From positions 19,787,962 to 19,851,961 of the forward strand of contig NC_067208.1 of the NCBI RefSeq assembly GCF_026262505.1: 64,000 nt of DNA, written 5' to 3'. Every line of letters begins with the position of its first letter. Within the stretch, counting starts at the first letter, position 1. The position numbers and the translations under genes are program-made. This DNA is from Trichomonas vaginalis G3. Taxonomy: Eukaryota; Parabasalia; Trichomonadida; Trichomonadidae. A model generated the notes under the pieces. The model ran no database searches. It saw only the letters and a list, made by a program, of their open reading frames with translations, and had not been told where the DNA came from. Shown here piece by piece: positions 41,862 to 52,600 of this stretch.

Positions 41862-42062
41862 TTATTCTTTCTTTTCTGAGTTGTTTAGAGCTGGTTTCTC
41901 TTGTAGGAACCTTTCGTACTCTTCCATGGTCATGTAATTGCGAATTTGGTACGCAATTCCAGGTTCGTTGTTTTTGAACCTTACGTATGTAACGCTTCCA
42001 TCCTCCTCAGGGAAGTAAGCTGCTAACATCTGACCAAGTTTTCTCGGTGACTCGGAGCTCAT
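41862..42062 (-). CDS. 66-residue element protein, left copy
   Basis: MSSESPRKLGQMLAAYFPEE start, with a basic/acidic mix. AAAAAGTGACATTTTT is directly before the ATG. It looks whole here and altered in the right copy. Unknown function. Confidence 0.6.
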   Translation of the reverse strand: MSSESPRKLGQMLAAYFPEEDGSVTYVRFKNNEPGIAYQIRNYMTMEEYERFLQEKPALNNSEKKE

Positions 42063-42102
42063 AAAAATGTCACTTTTTAAACGTTAAGTTTTTAGTCTTA
42101 TT

Positions 42103-42297
42103 TTACCCTTTGTTTACCCTTTGTTTGTCAAGGTAGTATTGGAGTGCAATTTCTCCAAATTCTCTGTGTCGGAGTTCTTCAGCATTTTCCAAGGTGTACC
42201 TGGAGAACTCAAAGAAGTTGTCAAGAACATACTGCCATGCTGCTCTTCTGAGTTCGTCGGTATTTTGGAAGTGTTGCACCTTCGAGTCTTCTGACAT
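42103..42297 (-). CDS. 64-residue helical element protein, left copy
   Basis: MSEDSKVQHFQNTDELRRAA start, predicted to be two or three helices. AAAAAGTGTCATTTTTTTC precedes the ATG by a few bases, with TCATTT as likely initiator. Unknown function. Confidence 0.6.
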   Translation of the reverse strand: MSEDSKVQHFQNTDELRRAAWQYVLDNFFEFSRYTLENAEELRHREFGEIALQYYLDKQRVNKG

Positions 42298-42399
42298 GAA
42301 AAAAATGACACTTTTTCATTTTTTTGTATTTGACGAGAATGTCGGGTAGATGGTTAGATCTAACACGTTTTTTCACCTCTTTTTTCACCTCTTGAATTT

Positions 42400-44350
42400 T
42401 CATGACTTCTTCGTAAATGTTTTGTCAAGACTTCTTCGTAAATGTTTTGTCATGACTTCTTCGTAAATGTTTTGTCAAGACTTCTTCGTAATGAGTGTAA
42501 AGGACCCAAAAATATAATTTAGGGTAGAAGGTTAGATCTAACCTGTTTTCTAACCTGTTTTCTACCCTCTTGAATTTTCATGACTTCTTCTTCGTAAATG
42601 TTTTGTCAAGACTTCATCGTAAATGTTTTGTCAAGACTTCTTCGTAAATGTTTTGTCAAGACTTCTTCGTAAATGTTTTGTCAAGACTTCTTCGTAAATG
42701 TTTTGTCAAGACTTCTTCGTAAATGTTTTGTCAAGACTTCTTCGTAAATGTTTTGTCAAGACTTCTTCGTAAATGTTTTGTCAAGACTTCTTCGTAAATG
42801 TTTTGTCAAGACTTCTTCGTAAATGTTTTGTCAAGACTTCTTCGTAAATGTTTTGTCAAGACTTCTTCGTAAATGTTTTGTCAAGACTTCTTCGTAAATG
42901 TTTTGTCAAGACTTCTTCGTAAATGTTTTGTCAAGACTTCTTCGTAAATGTTTTGTCAAGACTTCTTCGTAAATGTTTTGTCAAGACTTCTTCGTAAATG
43001 TTTTGTCAAGACTTCTTCGTAAATGTTTTGTCAAGACTTCTTCGTAAATGTTTTGTCAAGACTTCTTCGTAAATGTTTTGTCAAGACTTCTTCGTAAATG
43101 TTTTGTCAAGACTTCTTCGTAAATGTTTTGTCAAGACTTCTTCGTAAATGTTTTGTCAAGACTTCTTCGTAAATGTTTTGTCAAGACTTCTTCGTAAATG
43201 TTTTGTCAAGACTTCTTCGTAAATGTTTTGTCAAGACTTCTTCGTAAATGTTTTGTCAAGACTTCTTCGTAAATGTTTTGTCAAGACTTCTTCGTAAATG
43301 TTTTGTCAAGACTTCTTCGTAAATGTTTTGTCAAGACTTCTTCGTAAATGTTTTGTCAAGACTTCTTCGTAAATGTTTTGTCAAGACTTCTTCGTAAATG
43401 TTTTGTCAAGACTTCTTCGTAAATGTTTTGTCAAGACTTCTTCGTAAATGTTTTGTCAAGACTTCTTCGTAAATGTTTTGTCAAGACTTCTTCGTAAATG
43501 TTTTGTCAAGACTTCTTCGTAAATGTTTTGTCAAGACTTCTTCGTAAATGTTTTGTCAAGACTTCTTCGTAAATGTTTTGTCAAGACTTCTTCGTAAATG
43601 TTTTGTCAAGACTTCTTCGTAAATGTTTTGTCAAGACTTCTTCGTAAATGTTTTGTCAAGACTTCTTCGTAATGAGTGTAAAGGACCCAAAAATATAATT
43701 TAGGGTAGAAGGTTAGATCTAACCTGTTTTCTAACCTGTTTTCTACCCTCTTGAATTTTCATGACTTCTTCATCGTAAATGTTTTGTCATGACTTCTTCG
43801 TAAATGTTTTGTCAAGACTTCATCGTAAATGTTTTGTCAAGACTTCATCGTACATGTTTTGTCAAGACTTCTTCGTAAATGTTTTGTCAAGACTTCTTCG
43901 TAAATGTTTTGTCAAGACTTCTTCGTAAATGTTTTGTCAAGACTTCTTCGTAAATGTTTTGTCAAGACTTCTTCGTAAATGTTTTGTCAAGACTTCTTCG
44001 TAAATGTTTTGTCAAGACTTCTTCGTAAATGTTTTGTCAAGACTTCTTCGTAAATGTTTTGTCAAGACTTCTTCGTAAATGTTTTGTCATGACTTCTTCG
44101 TAAATGTTTTGTCAAGACTTCTTCGTAATGAGTGTAAAGGACCCAAAAATATAATTTAGGGTAGAAGGTTAGATCTAACCTGTTTTCTAACCTGTTTTCT
44201 ACCCTCTTGAATTTTCATGACTTCTTCATCGTAAATGTTTTGTCATGACTTCTTCGTAAATGTTTTGTCAAGACTTCATCGTAAATGTTTTGTCAAGACT
44301 TCATCGTACATGTTTTGTCAAGACTTCTTCATCGTAATGAGCGTAAATGT
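42400..44350. repeat. 25-bp satellite with palindromic modules, left arm
   Basis: The unit CTTCGTAAATGTTTTGTCAA (25-bp period with GACTT) is repeated more than 50 times in three blocks. Blocks are separated by modules that carry AAAGGACCCAAAAATATAAT and GGTTAGATCTAACC with flanking TTTCTAACC repeats. It has many more copies than the right-arm array. Confidence 0.92.
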
Positions 44351-44407
44351 TTTGTGAAGAATATAGCAACAGTCTGAATTCAGACGGTTGGTTTTTATAT
44401 AAAATTC

Positions 44408-44581
44408 ATGCAGGAAATTCTTGAGTTTTGGTTGAAAGAATACGGTGGAGCCAAAAGTGGCTCGACCTCAAAACAAGCATTTTATGAGCTTACTAAGGGT
44501 GTTATGAATGAATTCAAAGGTATTTACATACATCCTGACCTCGTTCATTTTGTTGCTGAATTCAGCAAAAATAATGTTTAG
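44408..44581 (+). CDS. 57-residue element protein, single left copy
   Basis: It begins MQEILEFWLKEYGGAKSGST and ends VAEFSKNNV. It is a clean ATG-to-stop frame of 58 codons, conserved in three tandem copies in the right arm. The GCTGAATTCAGC palindrome overlaps its 3' coding end, so the last codons and the repeat module share sequence. Unknown function. Confidence 0.55.
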   Translation: MQEILEFWLKEYGGAKSGSTSKQAFYELTKGVMNEFKGIYIHPDLVHFVAEFSKNNV

Positions 44582-45235
44582 GTGAAGAGGTTAGATCTAA
44601 CCTGTTTTCTAACCTCTTTTCTAACCTCTTGAATTTGTCATGACTTCTTCGTAAATGTTTTGTCAAGACTTCTTCGTAAAGGACCCAAAAATATAATTTA
44701 GGGTAGAAGGTTAGATCTAACCTCTTTTCTAACCTCTTTTCTAACCTCTTGAATTTGTCATGACTTCTTCGTAAATGTTTTGTCATGACTTCTTCGTAAA
44801 GGACCCAAAAATATAATTTAGGGTAGAAGGTTAGATCTAACCTCTTTTCTAACCTCTTTTCTAACCTCTTGAATTTGTCATGACTTCTTCGTAAAGGACC
44901 CAAAAATATAATTTAGGGTAGAAGGTTAGATCTAACCTCTTTTCTAACCTCTTTTCTAACCTCTTGAATTTGTCATGACTTCTTCGTAAATGTTTTGTCA
45001 TGACTTCTTCGTAATGAGTGTAAAGGACCCAAAAATATAATTTAGGGTAGAAGGTTAGATCTAACCTGTTTTCTAACCTCTTTTCTAACCTCTTGAATTT
45101 GTCATGACTTCTTGGTAAATGTTTTGTCATGACTTCTTCGTAAAGGACCCAAAAATATAATTTAGGGTAGAAGGTTAGATCTAACCTCTTTTCTAACCTC
45201 TTTTTTCACCTCTTGAATTTGTCATGAATTTTCCC
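44582..45235. repeat. Palindromic module array, left arm
   Basis: Six tandem modules of about 90-130 bp. Each has GGTTAGATCTAACC flanked by TTTCTAACC direct repeats and followed by TTGAATTTGTCATGACTTC and the GGACCCAAAAATATAATT block. Open frames crossing it are repeat by-products. Confidence 0.9.
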
Positions 45236-45293
45236 GAAATAAAAAATAAAGTTAGTTTTATTTTTTTATTTTTTTTTATTTTGTATAAAAGAT

Positions 45294-46232
45294 ATGATTT
45301 CAACAATAGGTTCTACAACACTTCAAACAACAACAGCACCAAACTCGTTAGTCATGAATCCAACATCTATGTTAGTAGAGATGAAAAGCTTTATTCCTTC
45401 TTCATATACTTTTGAAACAGAAATCCAGAAGATAAAGCAGGAACTTTTAACATGTAATTTAGACTGTAGTGCGAAAGATGAAACAAATGAACAGTATCTT
45501 TATGAAATGCAGGACATTATTGACCATTTGCCCAAATTGCCTGAAATCCACAACAAAAACTAACTATTCCTGAATTCGATGAAATAGAAGTCAAAGCAAC
45601 TGACTCAGTAGAAATAAAAAGTTCATACGAAAGGTAAACTATGAATTCCTTGGTTTTCATTGCAACCATAAGGTTATGGACAAAGATTGCGACATGGTAT
45701 ATAAGAATGTTTCTGACATATATAAATCTGAAGAATTTAAGACCTACGACAATTTGTTTCGTTAGTTGCTGAATGTGTATGGCAGATAAGAGATAAAGAT
45801 AGAAGAGGCAAAGTATGGAATGAACAGATAAAACCAGCAGCTTTTGAGTTAAAGAAAACCATTGACGCTTTAGTTGTTTTAGCTGGTTTTATTTCAATGT
45901 ATAACGCAAAAATGAACCCGCAATGTTCAAAATGTAAAGCGGCAATTAGGAAATATAACTACTCCGTCAAAGAGATAGAAAGAATGAGAAACGACTATGC
46001 AGACTTAAAGAAAGAAGCAGAGAAGCCGGTAGAAAATAAAATGGACATGTTAGAATTTCTGAACAAAAACTATCCAACTGCTGACGATTTCCTTCTATCT
46101 GATGTCAAGAAGAAATATAAAGAGACTTTCGGCATAGTTAAAACATTCGATATCCTCAGCGAAGAAATAGAAGCTACAAAACTGTTTAGAGTCTCACGAA
46201 TTCATAACGTTTACCATGTGAAACGTTTATAA
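45294..46232 (+). pseudogene. 313-residue element protein, left copy (broken)
   Basis: Left-arm counterpart of 50652-51593. It appears broken (about three breaks). Confidence 0.7.
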
Positions 46233-46239
46233 AATAACT

Positions 46240-46867
46240 GGGGTAGAAAAGAGGGTAGAAATGAGGTTAGATCTAACCTTCTACCCTAAACATTATTTTT
46301 GCTGAATTCAGCAACAAAATTCTGAGTAAAATAATTTTTAGGGCATGTGTCAAACCGTTGAGTTTTCACAAAATTTAAAAAATAACGTTTACCATGTGAA
46401 ACGCTTATAAAATAACTGGGGTAGAAAAGAGGTTAGAAAACAGGTTAGATCTAACCTTCTACCCTAAACATTATTTTTGTCTGATTTACGCTCATTACGA
46501 AGAAGTCTTGACAAAACATTTACGCTCATTACGAAGAAGTCTTGACAAAACATTTACGTTCATGTTTGACAAAACATTTACGTTCATGTTTGACAAAACA
46601 TTTACGTTCATGTTTGACAAAACATTTACGTTCATGTTTGACAAAACATTTACGAAGAAGTCTTGACAAAACATTTACGAAGAAGTCTTGACAAAACATG
46701 TACGAAGAAGTCTTGACAAAACATTTACGAAGAAGTCTTGACAAAACATGTACGATGAAATCATGAAAATTCATGAGGTGAGAAAAGAGGTGAGAAAAGA
46801 GGTTAGATCTAACCATCTACCCTAAAATATATTTTTGGGTCCTTTACACTCATTACAATGAAGTCTT
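46240..46867. repeat. Palindromic modules and 24-25-bp repeats, left arm
   Basis: Modules with GGTTAGATCTAACC and GCTGAATTCAGC, then four 24-bp units (ACATTTACGTTCATGTTTGA) and several 25-bp units. The mirror lies in 50014-50650. Confidence 0.85.
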
Positions 46868-47038
46868 GACAAAAACTATCCAACAGCAGAAGATTTCCTT
46901 CTATCTGACGTCAAGAAGAAATATAAAGAAACTTTCGGCATTGTTAAAACATTCGATGTACTAAAAGAAGAAATAGAAGCTACAAAACTGTTTAGGATTT
47001 CAAATATACATCGTACAATTCATGTAAAACGCTTGTGA
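46868..47038 (+). pseudogene. Duplicated 3' fragment of the 313-residue gene, left
   Basis: A diverged copy of the last 56 codons or so (FLLSDVKKKYKETFGIVKTF) without a 5' part. It ends in its own stop. It is embedded between palindromic modules, indicating that module-mediated recombination carried it. Confidence 0.65.
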
Positions 47039-47360
47039 AAAAAAGAGGTGAGAAAACAGGTGAGATCTCACCACTTCACCTAAACATTATTTTTGGGTCC
47101 TTTACACTCATTACGAAGAAGTCTTGACAAAACATTTACGAAGAAGTCATGACAAATTCAAGAGGTGAGAAAACAGGTGAGAAAACAGGTGAGATCTCAC
47201 CACTTCACCTAAAATATATTTTTGCTGAATTCCGTATGAAAATTCATGAGTTTTGTGTGTTTTAGACCATGTTAGAAAACAGGTGAGAAAACAGGTTAGA
47301 TCTAACCATCTACCCTAAAATATATTTTTGGGTCCTTTACAATGAAGTCTTGACAAAACA
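47039..47360. repeat. GGTGAGATCTCACC module variants, left arm
   Basis: Two modules carry GGTGAGATCTCACC (47059-47072 and 47188-47201) in place of GGTTAGATCTAACC. Their flanking direct repeats are changed in step (AGGTGAGAAAAC). One ordinary module follows at about 47300. Confidence 0.88.
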
Positions 47361-47398
47361 TGGAATCTCTTCCCTCGGAAAACCGAGAGAAGAGATTC
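47361..47398. repeat. Long hairpin at the satellite border, left
   Basis: GGAATCTCTTCCCTCGG, an AAAA loop and CCGAGAGAAGAGATTCC form a 17-bp stem with one mismatch. It marks the switch from palindromic modules to 54-bp repeats. Mirror at 49484-49521. Confidence 0.85.
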
Positions 47399-47399
47399 C

Positions 47400-48280
47400 G
47401 TATGAAAACAGTGAAGAACAGCGAGTAAGTAAAAAAACTTAGTCGCCAAAACTCTATGAAAACAGTGAAGAACAGCGAGACCGTTTTTTTTCTGGGTCGC
47501 CAAAACTCTATGAAAACAGTGAAGAACAGCGAGTAAGTAAAAAAACTTAGTCGCCAAAACTCTATGAAAACAGTGAAGAACAGCGAGACCGTTTTTTTTT
47601 CTGGGTCGCCAAAACTCTATGAAAACAGTGAAGAACAGCGAGTAGGTAAGAAACCTTAGTCGCCAAAACTCTATGAAAATCGTGAAGAACAGCGAGTAAG
47701 TAAAAAAACTTAGTCGCCAAAACTCTATGAAAACAGTGAAGAACAGCGAGTAAGTAAAAAAACTTAGTCGCCAAAACTCTATGAAAACAGTGAAGAACAG
47801 CGAGACCGTTTTTTTTCTGGGTCGCCAAAACTCTATGAAAACAGTGAAGAACAGCGAGTAGGTAAGAAACCTTAGTCGCCAAAACTCTATGAAAATCGTG
47901 AAGAACAGCGAGACCGTTTTTTTTCTGGGTCGCCAAAACTCTATGAAAACAGTGAAGAACAGCGAGTAGGTAAGAAACCTTAGTCGCCAAAACTCTATGA
48001 AAATCGTGAAGAACAGCGAGACCGTTTTTTTTCTGGGTCGCCAAAACTCTATGAAAACAGTGAAGAACAGCGAGTAGGTAAGAAACCTTAGTCGCCAAAA
48101 CTCTATGAAAATCATGAAGAACAGCGAGACCGTTTTTTTCTGGGTCGCCAAAACTCTATGAAAATCGTGAAGAACAGCGAGACCGTTTTTTTCTGGGTCG
48201 CCAAAACTCTATGAAAACAGTGAAGAACAGCGAGTAGGTAAGAAACCTTAGTCGCCAAAACTCTATGAAAATCGTGAATT
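47400..48280. repeat. 54-bp satellite next to the central gene, left
   Basis: About 16 units of ACTCTATGAAAACAGTGAAG plus GAACAGCGAG. Two spacer types alternate: TAAGTAAAAAAACTTAG, and ACCGTTTTTTTTCTGGG. The period is about 54 bp, a multiple of three, so long meaningless frames run through it. Confidence 0.9.
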
Positions 48281-48350
48281 TCCTTAAGACAGAAAAAATA
48301 AAGTTAGTTTTATTTTTTCTGACTTTCACAAAAGACCAAAAATAAACGCT

Positions 48351-48980
48351 TTACATGTATTTTTCAGCAACTTCGTCAAATAATTTTATAGCTTTATCTA
48401 TCTCATCTACTTCAAACGTTTCTTTACCTTTTATGGGAGCACCATACATTTTCTCAAACTTTTCAAGTAGTTCTGTTTCTGCAGCTCTCATATCATTAGC
48501 AAACACAACCTTGACTCTATTGACTGTACTGTCATATCTTTGAGTTATATTATATGTTCTTCCTATCTTATATCTCTTTGTATTGAAGTCCTTCGGTTTC
48601 TGAACGATGTAAAGTAAGCCTTCACTGCAACGTTCCGTATCGAATGAACCATATGTTATGAAGTTATATCCAACAACTGGGTCTAACCATAACAAAACTA
48701 TTGGTATAAGACTTTTGTCGATGAGATATGCTGTAGTTCCATAGAATCTTACCGATATCATAAGCTCAGGATTTCTTGTCAAAATTTTCTGAGTTGAAGC
48801 ATTTCTAACCCAGTCCTTCGGTTTCTTTCCAGATGGAGATATAATGTCTGACAAAGAATATTTGTTGTATTTCTTTGAGTATCTTACGTTTAAATCACCT
48901 ATTCTAACCAATTTGGTGTCATTGTCTATCTTTTTAACTGTTTCAAACTCAATGTTTGTCATATATGTCTTTACATACAA
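48351..48980 (-). CDS. KilA-N plus T5orf172 (GIY-YIG-type) protein
   Basis: 209 residues, the only single-copy gene of the element, at the centre of the palindrome. Residues about 25-105 are a KilA-N DNA-binding domain (RYSKKYNKYSLSDI, KPKDWVRNASTQKILTRNPE, VVGYNFITYG). Residues about 118-195 are a T5orf172/MUG113 domain of the GIY-YIG nuclease superfamily (GLLYIVQKPKDFN, RYKIGRTYNITQRY, NDMRAAETELLEKF). The pairing is well known in large DNA viruses and phages. The leader AAATAAAACTAATTTTATTT resembles that of the 313-residue gene. It is a candidate for cutting or binding the repeats that flank it (inference). Confidence 0.88.
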   Translation of the reverse strand: MYVKTYMTNIEFETVKKIDNDTKLVRIGDLNVRYSKKYNKYSLSDIISPSGKKPKDWVRNASTQKILTRNPELMISVRFYGTTAYLIDKSLIPIVLLWLDPVVGYNFITYGSFDTERCSEGLLYIVQKPKDFNTKRYKIGRTYNITQRYDSTVNRVKVVFANDMRAAETELLEKFEKMYGAPIKGKETFEVDEIDKAIKLFDEVAEKYM

Positions 48981-49039
48981 AATAAAAAAATAAATAAAAA
49001 TAAAACTAATTTTATTTTTTCTGTCTTAAGGAAATTCAT

Positions 49040-49483
49040 GATTTTCATAGAGTTTTGGCGACTAAGGTTTCTTACCTACTCGCTGTTCTTCACTGTTTTC
49101 ATAGAGTTTTGGCGACCCAGAAAAAAACGGTCTCGCTGTTCTTCACGATTTTCATAGAGTTTTGGCGACTAAGGTTTCTTACCTACTCGCTGTTCTTCAC
49201 TGTTTTCATAGAGTTTTGGCGACTAAGTTTTTTTACTTACTCGCTGTTCTTCACTGTTTTCATAGAGTTTTGGCGACTAAGGTTTCTTACTTACTCGCTG
49301 TTCTTCACTGTTTTCATAGAGTTTTGGCGACCCAGAAAAAAAACGGTCTCGCTGTTCTTCACTGTTTTCATAGAGTTTTGGCGACCCAGAAAAAAAACGG
49401 TCTCGCTGTTCTTCACTGTTTTCATAGAGTTTTGGCGACTAAGTTTTTTTACTTACTCGCTGTTCTTCACTGTTTTCATACGG
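49040..49483. repeat. 54-bp satellite next to the central gene, right
   Basis: About eight units, the inverted counterpart of 47400-48280 at half the length. The two spacer types are again present. Confidence 0.9.
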
Positions 49484-49521
49484 AATCTCTTCTCTCGGTT
49501 TTCCGAGGGAAGAGATTCCAT
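49484..49521. repeat. Long hairpin at the satellite border, right
   Basis: Inverted copy of 47361-47398 (GGAATCTCTTCTCTCGG, TTTT loop, complement). Confidence 0.85.
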
Positions 49522-49843
49522 GTTTTGTCAAGACTTCATTGTAAAGGACCCAAAAATATATTTTAGGGTAGATGGTTAGATCTAACCTGTTTTCTCACCT
49601 GTTTTCTAACATGGTCTAAAACACACAAAACTCATGAATTTTCATACGGAATTCAGCAAAAATATATTTTAGGTGAAGTGGTGAGATCTCACCTGTTTTC
49701 TCACCTGTTTTCTCACCTCTTGAATTTTGTCATGACTTCTTCGTAAATGTTTTGTCAAGACTTCTTCGTAATGAGTGTAAAGGACCCAAAAATAATGTTT
49801 AGGTGAAGTGGTGAGATCTCACCTGTTTTCTCACCTCTTTTTT
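49522..49843. repeat. GGTGAGATCTCACC module variants, right arm
   Basis: Mirror of 47039-47360, with GGTGAGATCTCACC at 49680-49693 and 49810-49823. Confidence 0.88.
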
Positions 49844-50013
49844 TCACAAGCGTTTTACATGAATTGTACGATGTATATTTGAAATCCTAAACAGTTTTGT
49901 AGCTTCTATTTCTTCTTTTAGTACATCGAATGTTTTAACAATGCCGGAAAGTTTCTTTATATTTCTTCTTGACGTCAGATAGAAGGAAATCTTCTGCTGT
50001 TGGATAGTTTTTG
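49844..50013 (-). pseudogene. Duplicated 3' fragment of the 313-residue gene, right
   Basis: Inverted counterpart of 46868-47038. Confidence 0.65.
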
Positions 50014-50650
50014 TCAAGACTTCATTGTAATGAGTGTAAAGGACCCAAAAATATATTTTAGGGTAGATGGTTAGATCTAACCTCTTTTCTCACCTCTTTT
50101 CTCACCTCATGAATTTTCATGATTTCATCGTACATGTTTTGTCAAGACTTCTTCGTACATGTTTTGTCAAGACTTCTTCGTAAATGTTTTGTCAAGACTT
50201 CTTCGTAAATGTTTTGTCAAGACTTCTTCGTAAATGTTTTGTCAAACATGAACGTAAATGTTTTGTCAAACATGAACGTAAATGTTTTGTCAAACATGAA
50301 CGTAAATGTTTTGTCAAACATGAACGTAAATGTTTTGTCAAGACTTCTTCGTAATGAGCGTAAATGTTTTGTCAAGACTTCTTCGTAATGAGCGTAAATC
50401 AGACAAAAATAATGTTTAGGGTAGAAGGTTAGATCTAACCTGTTTTCTAACCTCTTTTCTACCCCAGTTATTTTATAAGCGTTTCACATGGTAAACGTTA
50501 TTTTTTAAATTTTGTGAAAACTCAACGGTTTTGACACATGCCCTAAAAATTATTTTACTCAGAATTTTGTTGCTGAATTCAGCAAAAATAATGTTTAGGG
50601 TAGAAGGTTAGATCTAACCTCATTTCTACCCTCTTTTCTACCCCAGTTAT
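50014..50650. repeat. Palindromic modules and 24-25-bp repeats, right arm
   Basis: Mirror of 46240-46867: modules with GGTTAGATCTAACC and GCTGAATTCAGC plus AACATGAACGTAAATGTTTT units. Confidence 0.85.
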
Positions 50651-50651
50651 T

Positions 50652-51593
50652 TTATAAACGTTTCACATGGTAAACGTTATGAATTCGTGAGACTCTAAAC
50701 AGTTTTGTAGCTTCTATTTCTTCGCTGAGGATATCGAATGTTTTAACTATGCCGAAAGTCTCTTTATATTTCTTCTTGACATCAGATAGAAGGAAATCGT
50801 CAGCAGTTGGATAGTTTTTGTTCAGAAATTCTAACATGTCCATTTTATTTTCTACCGGCTTCTCTGCTTCTTTCTTTAAGTCTGCATAGTCGTTTCTCAT
50901 TCTTTCTATCTCTTTGACGGAGTAGTTATATTTCCTAATTGCCGCTTTACATTTTGAACATTGCGGGTTCATTTTTGCGTTATACATTGAAATAAAACCA
51001 GCTAAAACAACTAAAGCGTCAATGGTTTTCTTTAACTCAAAAGCTGCTGGTTTTATCTGTTCATTCCATACTTTGCCTCTTCTATCTTTATCTCTTATCT
51101 GCCATACACATTCAGCAACTAACGAAACAAAATTGTCGTAGGTCTTAAATTCTTCAGATTTATATATGTCAGAAACATTCTTATATACCATGTCGCAATC
51201 TTTGTCCATAACCTTATGGTTGCAATGAAAACCAAGGAATTCATAGTTTACCTTTCGTATGAACTTCTTTATTTCTACTGAGTCAGTTGCTTTGACTTCT
51301 ATTTCATCGAATTCAGGAATAGTTAGTTTTTGTTGTTGGATTTCAGGCAATTTGGGCAAATGGTCAATAATGTCCTGCATTTCATAAAGATACTGTTCAT
51401 TTGTTTCATCTTTCGCACTACAGTCTAAATTACATGTTAAAAGTTCCTGCTTTATCTTCTGGATTTCTGTTTCAAAAGTATATGAAGAAGGAATAAAGCT
51501 TTTCATCTCTACTAACATAGATGTTGGATTCATGACTAACGAGTTTGGTGCTGTTGTTGTTTGAAGTGTTGTAGAACCTATTGTTGAAATCAT
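50652..51593 (-). CDS. 313-residue element protein with zinc-ribbon-like CxxC, right copy
   Basis: Looks whole. Starts MISTIGSTTLQTTTAPNSLV. Mainly helical, with a single CSKCKAAIRKY pair (about residue 215) and other cysteines (CNHK, DKDCD) that might complete a metal site. The C-terminal 60 residues are duplicated as a fragment at 49844-50013. The leader AAATAAAGTTAGTTTTATTT precedes it and recurs upstream of the KilA-N gene. I recognise no family. Confidence 0.7.
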   Translation of the reverse strand: MISTIGSTTLQTTTAPNSLVMNPTSMLVEMKSFIPSSYTFETEIQKIKQELLTCNLDCSAKDETNEQYLYEMQDIIDHLPKLPEIQQQKLTIPEFDEIEVKATDSVEIKKFIRKVNYEFLGFHCNHKVMDKDCDMVYKNVSDIYKSEEFKTYDNFVSLVAECVWQIRDKDRRGKVWNEQIKPAAFELKKTIDALVVLAGFISMYNAKMNPQCSKCKAAIRKYNYSVKEIERMRNDYADLKKEAEKPVENKMDMLEFLNKNYPTADDFLLSDVKKKYKETFGIVKTFDILSEEIEATKLFRVSRIHNVYHVKRL

Positions 51594-51654
51594 ATCTTTT
51601 ATACAAAATAAAAAAAAATAAAAAAATAAAACTAACTTTATTTTTTATTTCGGG

Positions 51655-52426
51655 AAAATTCATGACAAATTCAAGAGGTGAAAAAAGAGGTTAGAAAAGA
51701 GGTTAGATCTAACCTTCTACCCTAAATTATATTTTTGGGTCCTTTACGAAGAAGTCATGACAAAACATTTACGAAGAAGTCATGACAAATTCAAGAGGTT
51801 AGAAAAGAGGTTAGAAAACAGGTTAGATCTAACCTTCTACCCTAAATTATATTTTTGGGTCCTTTACACTCATTACGAAGAAGTCATGACAAAACATTTA
51901 CGAAGAAGTCATGACAAATTCAAGAGGTTAGAAAAGAGGTTAGAAAAGAGGTTAGATCTAACCTTCTACCCTAAATTATATTTTTGGGTCCTTTACGAAG
52001 AAGTCTTGACAAAACATTTACGAAGAAGTCATGACAAATTCACGAGGGTAGAAAACAGGTTAGAAAACAGGTTAGATCTAACCTTCTACCCTAAATTATA
52101 TTTTTGGGTCCTTTACGAAGAAGTCTTGACAAAACATTTACGAAGAAGTCATGACAAATTCAAGAGGTTAGAAAAGAGGTTAGATCTAACCTTCTACCCT
52201 AAATTATATTTTTGGGTCCTTTACGAAGAAGTCTTGACAAAACATTTACGAAGAAGTCATGACAAATTCAAGAGGTTAGAAAAGAGGTTAGATCTAACCT
52301 TCTACCCTAAATTATATTTTTGGGTCCTTTACGAAGAAGTCTTGACAAAACATTTACGAAGAAGTCATGACAAATTCAAGAGGTTAGAAAAGAGGTTAGA
52401 AAACAGGTTAGATCTAACCTCTTCAC
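51655..52426. repeat. Palindromic module array, right arm
   Basis: Seven modules with GGTTAGATCTAACC and GGGTCCTTTACGAAGAAGTC. A frame of 229 codons stays open across them because the module lengths keep phase; it is not accepted as a gene. Confidence 0.9.
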
Positions 52427-52600
52427 CTAAACATTATTTTTGCTGAATTCAGCAACAAAATGAACGAGGTCAGGATGTATGTAAATACCTTTGAATTCAT
52501 TCATAACACCCTTAGTAAGCTCATAAAATGCTTGTTTTGAGGTCGAGCCACTTTTGGCTCCACCGTATTCTTTCAACCAAAACTCAAGAATTTCCTGCAT
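52427..52600 (-). CDS. 57-residue element protein, right copy 1 of 3
   Basis: Same 58-codon frame as 44408-44581, inverted. First of three copies repeated with a period of about 467 bp. Confidence 0.55.
   Translation of the reverse strand: MQEILEFWLKEYGGAKSGSTSKQAFYELTKGVMNEFKGIYIHPDLVHFVAEFSKNNV

Noticed and set aside
42610-43670. CRISPR-like array of 25-bp repeats
   Set aside because: Units are head-to-tail without unique spacers, and the setting is eukaryotic. It is a satellite.
47315-48151. 278-codon open frame with repeated FFTVFIEFWR-type text, and similar frames at 49055-49579
   Set aside because: The 54-bp satellite period is a multiple of three, so stops are avoided by chance. There is no domain, and frames exist in two phases.
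51757-52446. 229-codon open frame with repeated KRLEKRLDLTFYPKLYFW-type text
   Set aside because: It is made of the palindromic repeat modules only. The frame is a by-product of module lengths, and several modules elsewhere break it.
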